The notes beneath the pieces were generated by a model. The model worked only from the letters and a program-made list of their open reading frames with translations, was not told where the DNA came from and did no database searches. 28,444 nucleotides of DNA from Ceraceosorus guamensis (Eukaryota; Basidiomycota; Exobasidiomycetes; Ceraceosorales; Ceraceosoraceae). A program made the position numbers and the translations under genes. The stretch spans positions 38,064 to 66,507 of the forward strand of contig NW_020290079.1 in NCBI RefSeq assembly GCF_003144195.1, in the 5' to 3' direction. Each line of letters begins with the position of its first letter. Position 1 is the stretch's first letter. Below are positions 10,458 through 18,285 of this stretch, one piece after another.

Positions 10458-10802
10458 ATGTCTCAATTGCCAATCCCTTCACATGAGTCACCCGACTTTG
10501 ACCTGTCCAATGAGTGGGCAGGTCAGGTCAGCTCAACCACAAGCAGCACAGAGCTCCGCATGGCCAAAGAAAGAATGAGCAGTCTCGGCCTAACAGCCAT
10601 GCTACCATTCTTCGAGACTTTGCCACAGCAGGCAAGTTTGTTGGCGGATCAGATCTGGAATCTTTGCCAAGGCAAAGAGAAAAAGTCGCCAGAGACGCCT
10701 TCAAAGCTTGTGAGTACTGCTAGAGTAGTGGCTGTTCTGGTATTTGAGAGCTTTCCTTGCCTGCAAAGAGATTGCTCTGTCTCTCAAATCCAATCGGATT
10801 GA
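10458..10802 (+). CDS. Tandem small-gene family, copy 1 (3' exons lost)
   Basis: Unrecognised family. Exon 1 is 10458-10709 (84 codons): a polar N-terminus with DLSNEWAGQ, then a helical region with MSSLGLTAMLPFF and LLADQIWNLCQ, then PSKL just before a GTGAGT donor at 10710. Unspliced, the frame stops at 10802 (114 aa). The Pro-rich second exon seen in copy 2 is not present downstream, because the intron sequence runs directly into the copy 2 promoter near 10845. A splice from 10709 to the TTGCAG acceptor ending at 10914 would join, in phase, to copy 2 and give a two-domain protein of about 227 aa. The start matches the ATGTCTCAATTGCC context shared with copies 2 and 3. Function is unknown; there is no signal peptide or membrane segment. 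Confidence 0.6.
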   Translation: MSQLPIPSHESPDFDLSNEWAGQVSSTTSSTELRMAKERMSSLGLTAMLPFFETLPQQASLLADQIWNLCQGKEKKSPETPSKLVSTARVVAVLVFESFPCLQRDCSVSQIQSD

Positions 10803-10905
10803 TGTTGTCTCCGTCGACATTCACCGGCACTTGTTTGCTTTCCCATCAATGCTGCCTTCCCCCCACTCATCACAAATTTGTCCCCTCACTGAACACTTCT
10901 TCAAC

Positions 10906-11642
10906 ATGTTGCAGGTGCCAATTCCCTACAAAGCGCAAACCGACTTCAACCTCTCAAATGAGTGGGCTTCACAGCCAGTGATGCCCACCACGAGCGAGGT
11001 CGAAGTCGCCAAGCAGAGGATGGCCAGCCTTGGCCTGACGGCCATGGAGCCATTTTTTGGGGCTTCCCTGCAACAGTCAACCCTGCTTGCCCAGCAGATT
11101 TGGGCTCTGCACCAGGCCAAGAAGACATCTCCTGCGACACCTTCAAAGGTTGTGAGTATTGCTCAAGAAGTGGCTGCTCTGATTCTGTGGCTGTTGTTGT
11201 CCGCAAAGAGGTCGCCCCCTCTCTCTTGAAACAAATCGATGTCGTCTCCCTCGGCATTCACCATCACTTGTTCGCTTTCCCATTGATGCTGCCTTCACCA
11301 TTGATACCACCTTCGTCAACAAGGCTGACCCTGATCTGCTTGCTCCACATCCCCAATGCAGCCTCGTCGTGTCCCATCGTTCCAGCCCTCAGGCATGCCG
11401 GTCGCCGAAGGCTCTGGGTCTGGACCACCATCTGCCGCACCTGCTTTGCAGACCTTGCCAACCACAAGCCCTTTGCGCCTGCCGGTATCGTCGTTGCGCG
11501 TGCCTGGCAGCAAGCTGCGCGGGATGAGATCGTATGCGGCTCTTCAGGTAAGTACCACTCCATCGTCCAATTACCTCGAAGTGATTGTTGTAGTCTGCCA
11601 ATGTCTGACATGACCTCTTTGATCCTTTATCAGCATCCATGA
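10906..11642 (+). CDS. Tandem small-gene family, copy 2 (complete)
   Basis: The best preserved member of this unrecognised family. Exons are 10906-11151, 11362-11547 and 11634-11642, giving 146 aa. Intron 1 (210 nt) has GTGAGT...GCAG ends. Intron 2 (86 nt) has GTAAGT...TCAG with a textbook CTGACATGACC branch region. Exon 1 encodes a soluble helical domain: FNLSNEWASQ, EVEVAKQRMASLGLTAMEPF, QQSTLLAQQIWALHQ. Exon 2 is Pro/Ser-rich and low complexity, ending in a basic conserved patch, VPGSKLRGMRSYAALQ. Exon 3 adds only His-Pro and the stop. There is no signal peptide, TM helix or catalytic motif. Its upstream region lacks the CTTAAGTCACAAG block found at copies 1 and 3. It may be a small regulatory or structural protein; that is a guess. 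Copy 3 is its closest full-length relative. Confidence 0.7.
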
Positions 11643-11789
11643 GCCAGTGTACTTTCTCCCTCTCCTTTGGACTCCAAATAGGACAATCATCATCCCTGTG
11701 GCAAAAGGCTTGCTACTAGTCATGCCGCATGGGCTTGGCTGGCAGCTAAATCTCTTGATTCGCTCATCGTAGTCCTTTCGCGAGCACTA

Positions 11790-11812
11790 CTTAAGTCACA
11801 AGCGCACTCATC
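11790..11812 (+). promoter_or_regulatory. Conserved upstream element, tandem-family copy 3
   Basis: The same 23-bp block as at 10382-10404, differing at two positions, about 57 bp before the copy 3 ATG. Retention at nearly the same distance in two copies, while the sequence between block and ATG has diverged more, favours a regulatory role. Confidence 0.45.
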
Positions 11813-11868
11813 CCATCCTGCCTTGCTCCACTCATCCCAAATCGCACCCCGACGCAGCTTCCTCCAAA

Positions 11869-12596
11869 ATGTCACAGATCCCACCCTCACTCGACAAGCT
11901 CAACGAGCTCAACCACTCAAATGAGTGGGCATCACAGCCAGTGGTGTCCACAATGAGTGAGATCGAGGTTGCTAGGGCGCGTATGGCCAGCCTGGGCCTC
12001 ACGGCGATGGAGCCATTCTTTAGCGCTTTGCCCGAACAGTCAACCTTGCTTGCCAGGCAAATCTGGGAGGTAATGAAAGCAAAGCAACCTGCGCTTTCAC
12101 CATCTAAGCTTGTGAGGATTGCTCGAGAAGTGGCTGCTTTGTGGCTGTCGTCGCCCACATAGAGGTTACTCCCTGTCAAAAATCAAATCGACGTGTTACC
12201 CTTGGCATCATCAATTGATTGCTTCGCCATTGGTGTTGCCTTCAACGTTGAAAGTATCGTGGCTAACATGACCTGCTTGCTCCACATTCCGACACAGCCT
12301 CGCCCGATTCCTGAATACAAGCCGTCGGGCATGCCCGCTACACAGGACCCCGGGTCCTCTGCTGGCCCTTCTGGAGCACCTTCTCCACCAAAGGTATCTC
12401 ACCACTAGCCCCTCGCGCCTGCCCATCTCAACATTGCGCATTCCCAGCAGCAAGCTGCGCGGTGTGAAGTCCTACGCAACGTTTCAGGTAAGTAGTACCA
12501 CTCCATCGTCAAATTACATTGGGCAAAGCGATTGTCATCGTCTGGCAATCACGCATAACTGACATGACCTCTTTGATCCTTAATCAGCGTCCATGA
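11869..12596 (+). CDS. Tandem small-gene family, copy 3 (frame change in exon 2)
   Basis: Exon 1 (11869-12111, 81 codons) is a clear homologue of copy 2, with HSNEWASQPVVSTMSE, MASLGLTAMEPFF and QSTLLARQIW. Intron 1 is 12112-12297 with GTGAGG...ACAG ends and a CTAACATGACC branch region. Exon 2 starts with PRPIPEYKPSGMPA, parallel to copy 2. It then meets a stop at 12406-12408, giving a 117-aa product. The copy 2-like tail (RLPISTLRIPSSKLRGVKSY) follows in a different frame. A GTAAGT intron (12488-12587) and the short final exon are also kept, so the frame change looks recent. It may encode a shortened protein, be a young pseudogene, or reflect an assembly error. 3' flanking sequence is conserved with copy 2. 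Confidence 0.58.
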
Positions 12597-12701
12597 GACA
12601 GTGTGACTTCTCCCTCTGCTTCAGACTCTCAATTGAAAAGTTGTCATCCCTGTGGAATGTGTGACAAATGCTATGGTGTTTGTTATGACCTTTGCTTGTT
12701 G

Positions 12702-12890
12702 TGAATGAGTAGGGCCACACAAGCTATGAGCAAGGTCAAGGTTGCAAAGCAGCAAATGGCAAGCCTCAGCCTGACAGCAATGAAGCCATTGTTTGGGGCT
12801 TTGCTGCAGCAATCCACTCTGCTTGTCCAGCAGATCTGGGCTCTCTTTTCAGCAAAAGAGAAGAACTCCCCGGCAGCGACGCCATCATCT
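12702..12890 (+). pseudogene. Tandem small-gene family, copy 4 (remnant)
   Basis: Homology to copies 1-3 begins at an AATGAG corresponding to the conserved NEW motif, where Trp is replaced by a TAG stop. About 11 bp are missing before the helical region. The helix itself is well preserved (KVAKQQMASLSLTAMKPLF, QQSTLLVQQIWALF). No copy 2-like exon 2 follows. The true N-terminus is absent. An ATG at 12705 opens a 99-codon frame in the helix frame, so a novel product cannot be excluded, but the gene looks dead. Confidence 0.6.
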
Positions 12891-13735
12891 GTCACACAGC
12901 ACTGGCATGGTGGGGATGCTGGTCGTTGTAGTGGGTGCTCAGCAGCAGGCTTTGTCAGATGGATTGTTCAAAGACAAAGAGAGATTGGGGAAGTCACTTG
13001 GTGAAGTAGCTGGCTAAGCCCGTGCCTCTGTGTTTGTCAAAGAGCTGTGACAGCAAGGAAGGAGGGGCCAGGTGTAGGGCGGCCTATTGCTATGCTGTTG
13101 GTAAGGGAGACCAACACGCAGTGTGCTCTGCACGCAGTGATGAGACCAGCAATGTTTTGACCTTAGCTTGGGCTTGCCAGACTTTTTTTTGGAGGCACCT
13201 TGATCAGGGCTTTAGCTGAGTGCGCACCAAAAGTGTTGGAGGCGCCATGCAATGCACGCATTGCCATCGCATGCACCCCGCAAATTGCACCACCGCGTGC
13301 GATGAGGCGGGCGCAAATTTCAAGTCAAAGATCTCGCCGCTCGCTTTACGCGTCACGCTCTTTCCCTCATCCACGATTCGCGCATTCCACTCAAAGGTGT
13401 TCGCATCCCACTCCTCTCCACCGCTGCATCTTCTTCGCTCCTTAGAATTGCTACCCTTCTCTCATATCTTCATCCTACTCTCGACTATCAACAGATCAGC
13501 GAGCGCGACCTCTTCTGCGCTGGTCGCCGCACCGCGTTCGGCGAACAGGGACAGGTCGGGAGTTGGACGTGGGTAAGGCTGGTGGACGTGTTGTGGCAGT
13601 GGCGGGCGCTTGGACGAGGGAAGAGCGAATCGTAATAGAAGCACTGGACGACGGCTGCGCTCACGAATGCTGCACAGAGGCCACATACTCGAGTTTTAAG
13701 TTGAGTGAGGTGGCGGCATAGGTCTTGTTGCGAAG
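12891..13735. other. Intergenic: end of accessory block, FAR1-like gene leader
   Basis: No gene seen. Around 13200 the composition shifts from the accessory block to a pyrimidine-rich stretch with many CTC/TTC runs (about 13360-13480), typical of a fungal core promoter and 5' leader. It leads to the ATG at 13736. Confidence 0.45.
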
Positions 13736-15295
13736 ATGTCGGACGAAGCGGGCCCTTCTTCAGCGATTGGTCACTCGGTGCCTTTGCCGACCAGCAGCAC
13801 CACAGATTTGTCAGTCTCGGACACCCCAGCACAGGCGGCTGAATCTACGGCCAATGTGGGCAAAAGAGGCCCAGACGAACAGGATGCCGCTGCAAGTGTA
13901 AAGCAGCAAAGGAAGAGACGCAAAGCGGAGACCAAGCGCGACACTGGGCTCACCAACCACGAGGCGGCGATGGATGAAGCTGCGAAAGCTGAGCATGAAG
14001 CGGTCAAGGAAGATGCTCAGACTCAGCCTTGGCTGACGGCTTCCGAGCCTGGACCGAGCAGGTTGCCTGTGGAGGAGCGAAAGGAAGCGAAGCTGGGCGA
14101 ATTGGAGCCGCCTTTGGCTGATGCGACGCTTGCTGACGAGGTGGATAAAAGCGGGGCAGCCACGACGGTAGAATTTGGTGCCAAGGAGGACAAGACGGGT
14201 GCAGAGGAGGGAACACAAGATGCAGCGAGCACGTCCAATCAAAAAAAGTCGGTGAAGTCAAGAGGCAAGGGCAAGAGCAAGGCTGCAGCTGGAGCCGATC
14301 CCAGCAATCGCCCGCCTGCGCCGACCGAAATCCTGTTCAGCTCTCCCTGGCCCGCGACGCAATCCGATCTCTTTCCAGACGCATCCAGCGGTATTGCGGC
14401 GCTTCACGTCTGGTCCAAAGCCGCCGGTTTCAACGTCCGCAAACGCTCCTCTTATCTGGAAGAATGGCGCAAATCTCCATTCGTCTATCTGGAATGCAAA
14501 AAGTCTGGCGTGTACAAGAATAGGCATGGGGTGACGGAAGAGACTAGAAGGCGCAATCGGACGATCGAGAGGATGAGCTGCCCTTTTAGAGCCAAAGTGC
14601 AGCTCAGAGATGCAGAGAAGGAGAACGCGACGTGGAAATTGTCCGTCAATTGTGCGGATCACAATCATCTGCCTTTTGAGACGATGCAGAGGCCGTTGGC
14701 GGTTGGGAGCGCCAGCGCTGGCGGTGTCAAAGGTACAAGCGCCGGTCAAGCTGCTTTGGAGAGCTTGCCAGTCGAGCAGGGCGCGGAGCAAGTGGACCAC
14801 GCGCCAGGAGGACAAGATGCGACGAATCAAAATCAAGCGACGGAAGCCATCGCATTTTTGGCTGCTCAAGCTCTTCAATCCCAGCCTTCGACCGCGCCTC
14901 GTGACGATGAGGCGCAAGCTGGTTTTGTGCAGCAGGAGCAGCGAGGAGCAGAAGGGGAGGATTACGATGAGCAGGAAGGGATGAGGGAGCAAGAGGCGAG
15001 GGAAGAGGCTGAAGCTATCGCGTTTTTGGCTGCGCACGCTCTGCAGGCTGAACAGGAGCAGGAGCAGGGACAAGAGCGAGCAGGGGCAGCACAAGATGCA
15101 CTACGGGAAGAGGCAGATGATGGGCATATGCTACAGACTGCGTTGGAGATGATGGCGCACGAATCGGAGGCGGGCGCGGATACGACGCTGGAATCGTCGG
15201 GACCTGTGGAGGTGCACATGTCAGGCTACGAGGAAGAGCAGGATGCGCAGACGAACGAGGACGTGCAAGCATTGGATCCTGCCCTGGAGGCGTAA
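13736..15295 (+). CDS. Nuclear protein with FAR1/WRKY-GCM1-like zinc domain
   Basis: A single-exon, 519-aa probable DNA-binding regulator. Residues about 222-312 fit the FAR1-type DNA-binding domain (WRKY-GCM1 superfamily): VWSKAAGFNVRKRSSYLEEW, then candidate zinc ligands C254 (LECKKSG), C282 (SCPFRAKV), and H309 and H311 (CADHNH). Basic clusters at 56-63 (KQQRKRRK) and 170-182 (KKSVKSRGKGKSK) look like nuclear localisation signals. The remainder is acidic, Ala/Glu/Gln-rich and probably disordered. A hydrophobic helix motif, EAIAFLAAxALQ, occurs twice (370-381 and 426-437) in this otherwise polar tail and may be a partner-binding site. FAR1 domains are shared with Mutator-like transposases, but no transposase core is present, so this resembles a host factor. 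The start is the first ATG, with no upstream in-frame candidate. Confidence 0.75.
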   Translation: MSDEAGPSSAIGHSVPLPTSSTTDLSVSDTPAQAAESTANVGKRGPDEQDAAASVKQQRKRRKAETKRDTGLTNHEAAMDEAAKAEHEAVKEDAQTQPWLTASEPGPSRLPVEERKEAKLGELEPPLADATLADEVDKSGAATTVEFGAKEDKTGAEEGTQDAASTSNQKKSVKSRGKGKSKAAAGADPSNRPPAPTEILFSSPWPATQSDLFPDASSGIAALHVWSKAAGFNVRKRSSYLEEWRKSPFVYLECKKSGVYKNRHGVTEETRRRNRTIERMSCPFRAKVQLRDAEKENATWKLSVNCADHNHLPFETMQRPLAVGSASAGGVKGTSAGQAALESLPVEQGAEQVDHAPGGQDATNQNQATEAIAFLAAQALQSQPSTAPRDDEAQAGFVQQEQRGAEGEDYDEQEGMREQEAREEAEAIAFLAAHALQAEQEQEQGQERAGAAQDALREEADDGHMLQTALEMMAHESEAGADTTLESSGPVEVHMSGYEEEQDAQTNEDVQALDPALEA

Positions 15296-16017
15296 GTCGG
15301 ACGATGTACGGTGCAGCTGAGGGCTACGATGAATGTCGTGCCGCCAGCATGCGAGCCAGCTATTTCTGGCCGATGCGCATCGCTCATCACCACGACGATC
15401 ACGCTCACAATCTGGAACCAAGTATCAAGCGGTGATCTGCACCGCTCAGCTCATCACCACAGACTATCGTGCTTGATCGCATCTCTTGAAGCATGCTTTG
15501 CACTCCTGTACACACTGACACCGTCAATCTCCACCTCCTCGCTGCACCGCATTGCATCGTCGATGACACATTGACCTCCCTGCGTGCGTTGTCCACACTC
15601 CTCCTCGTAAAAGTGATAGCCAGCGCAAGGAAAGCGAAAGGCGAATCGATCAAGCGCAATGGCAAAATTGCGTCATCGATAATTCTCAGCACAGAGGCGC
15701 TTCGCTGTAATGGATGCGCGACCGACGATGACGATGAAGCGATTCGCGGTGACGAAAAAGTGAATTTCGCGAGAGGCGCCACGCGTACGCCTTGACGCGA
15801 AATTTGAATTTCTGCACGGAGTATTCGATTTGACGGTCGTCGTCGAGCGAGCGCGCGCGCGCGCGCAGTAAGGGGTGCACGCGCCATGCTGGCGTGCGGT
15901 ACGCGCTATGCGTGCTTGCTTCCATTCACTTCAACAACTGTCGAGCTGCAGTTCCATCGTTGTACTCAGCACCACCACCACCATACACATCAACGACTTG
16001 TAGAGTATTGCGGTACA
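15296..16017. other. Intergenic: promoter and leader of mitochondrial kinase gene
   Basis: About 720 bp. It holds an alternating CG run at about 15849-15866 and a CAC/CAA-rich leader immediately before 16018. An in-frame ATG at 15886 would add 44 residues to the kinase, including a His5 run. I treat this as leader. No RNA gene or separate ORF is supported. Confidence 0.45.
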
Positions 16018-18058
16018 ATGGCAGGGAGGCGCAATATTCACAGCGCAGGGGCGGAACTGTGCAGTCGAGTTTGGTCGGTGGGTGCGAGTGGCAGTGGCAG
16101 TGGCAGTGGCAGTGGCAGTGGCACCACGGCATCACCTCATCGCACCGCCGCCGCGCATCGTCATCTCTCCTACTACCCACCCCCCGAGCCCTTTTCCACG
16201 CCCAGCACCACCTCCTCATCCTCCTCCTCCACCAGCAGCAGCACCCCCAACGCCAATTTCAGCAATTCGAGCGCATTTCCCGCTCCGCCCATCTCTACGC
16301 TCTCGACCTTTGGAGCAGATTCGCACCTGCTAGACCGCTACCTCTCCCACTCTCCCACCTCTCTCACCCTGCGCTCTCTCCTCTCCCTCGGCGGTTCTCC
16401 CGGCTCGCGTCCCTCCTCCACCCATCTCCTCTCCAGCGCCCGCTTCACCGCGACCGAATTGCCCCTGCGCCTCGCTCGTCGAGTATTGGCTTTTCGCAAC
16501 CTTCCCTTCATCGTCGGTTCCAATCCTCACATTCAAAAAGTGGCCAGACTCTACGCTGCTAGTTTTATGAAGATTGCCAGTCTGAGGACCGTCATGGATG
16601 CCGATGCCAACGAAGATTTCACGCGCGAGCTGGAGAGAATGGTGGAGGATCATCGGGAGAATATTCCTACGCTTGCAAGGGGTGAGAGCAGCAGTGCAGC
16701 CGCAAAGGCGTAGGATGCGCTTCTTGTCATCACCTCACACCGCGCGCCTTGCTGAATTGTCCATCCACCATCCGCCCTTCACACCTCACCGCCACCGCCG
16801 CAGGCTTCTTGGAGAGCAAGCGGTACATGTCTGCCTCTGCCATTTCCGCATTCCTGGATGGGGCGATTCACAGTCGAATAGGCGAGTCGAGTCGAGCGGA
16901 AAAGAGTCCTGTCGTGCTCCATCGTACCGGTGCTCGGTGCTGACGCGTGCCGATCCTTCTCGCTTCGCTGGCAACCTCGCACCTCACCGCGCGCTCCGAG
17001 AGACAGGCATTCGTCTGATCGCCGAACAACACCTCGCACTGACCTCTTCGCACACGCAGGGAGCTGCGAGCGCTACATCCGTAGGCATCATCGACACTTC
17101 GCTCAACGCTGCCGATCTCATACAAGGATGTGCGGATTTCGTGCACGCGCTTTGCGAGACGAGTCTAGGCTGCGCGCCAGAACTCAAATTGGAGGGGGAT
17201 TTGGGCAGCACGTTTTGCGGCGTTGCTAGTCATCTGGTGAGCGAGAGCAAGAAGGTCGCATCTTGGGCTGCGTCGGGCGCCCCCTTTGCCCCCTTTTCTT
17301 CGTTTGCTTCCTGCTGACCACGCACAGAGATTGCTCATTCCCACAGACGTACACGATGACGGAGCTGCTGAAGAATTCCTACAGAGCTACGGCGGAGAGG
17401 TACATCCGAAGAGGCGGAGAAGCGGCACTGGGCCCCATGCCTAGCGTCAAGATCACCGTCGCTCGAAGTCGCAAGCACCTGACCATGCGCATCAGGGACG
17501 AGGGCGGCGGTGTTCCTCCCGGTGCGTATTTCGTGGCTCCATCTTCTTTTTCACACCGCGGCTCACACGCGCACATCCCCCCCCCTTCCCCCCATCCATC
17601 CCCATCTCCAGCGCACTTTTCCAAGATTTTCGAATACACCTTTACGACTGCCTCTTCGCCTTCGGAAGAGGAGCAGGAAATGTCCGCATTGGCAGACGGT
17701 GGTGGGATGGCGCACCCTTCGGAGCTGCAAAATACCAGCGCGGTGGGTGTGGACGTGCTGAGCCAGATGGGCGCAGCGGGAGCGGGCGTAGGAGGAGGGA
17801 TGGGCACGTTGGCGGGTTTGGGCTACGGCTTGCCCATGAGTCGGTGAGTGCGCCTGCCCTGCTTGTCTTTCTTGCGGCACCGGAATCTGTGCTACTGCTG
17901 CGAGACTTGATCTCGCCACGAGGCTAACGGCATCGCGCAACCCTCACACCAGCATTTATGCCCAGCATGGAAGAGGTAGCTTGGACCTCGTCAGCATGTA
18001 CGGTTATGGATGCGACACGTTTATGAAGATCAGAGCTAATCCTCTGGACGAGAGGTGA
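16018..18058 (+). CDS. Mitochondrial PDK/BCKDK-family protein kinase
   Basis: A histidine-kinase-like Ser kinase that phosphorylates and inactivates the E1 alpha subunit of pyruvate (or branched-chain 2-oxoacid) dehydrogenase in the matrix. Exons are 16018-16681, 16804-16881, 17007-17236, 17347-17521, 17612-17843 and 17953-18058. Phases agree and give 494 aa. The N-terminus is Arg-containing and suits mitochondrial import, with a (GS)n run near 23-35. The adaptor part has FLDGAIHSRIGIRLIAEQH. GHKL ATPase boxes are intact: N-box ELLKNSYRATAE (330-341), G1 DEGGGVP (375-381), FEYTFTTA, and G2 GLGYGLPMSR (451-460). About 50 low-complexity residues sit between FTTA and G2, in the ATP lid. Intron 2 starts with GC. 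Sequence alone does not separate the PDK (Pkp1/Pkp2) and BCKDK roles. The start could instead be 15886. Confidence 0.92.
16882..17006 (+). other. GC-AG intron in the kinase gene
   Basis: The donor is G|GCGAGT at 16882 and the acceptor GACAG ends at 17006, with a GCTGACG branch-like motif in between. Joining 16881 to 17007 restores the conserved SRIGIRLIAEQH of the PDK/BCKDK family exactly. No nearby GT donor does so. Confidence 0.75.
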
Positions 18059-18285
18059 CGAGGAGGAGTTGGAGGGGGGGGGGTCCCACAATTCCTACAG
18101 GCATTCGCACGATCAGGAATCTGCTCGCGCTCGCTTGTACTTGTACAATTAATCGAAAAGACTTTTCATCTACAACTCGCAGCAATGAGCCAGCCTCCTC
18201 TCGATTAGTCAGATCTTCATTCCCCAGCATGCTCACTCCACTCGTCCCGCGCTCGACTGTCCCCAAAGCCCACTTTTTCTTTTTT

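Noticed and set aside
12391-12450. An extra 54-nt intron in copy 3 exon 2 to remove the internal stop
   Set aside because: GTATCT...CCCAG ends exist, but the join does not restore the frame of the conserved SKLRG tail.
15886-16017. Upstream in-frame ATG for the mitochondrial kinase
   Set aside because: The added residues are His-rich and leader-like, while the ATG at 16018 begins a better mitochondrial targeting peptide. Kept only as an alternative.
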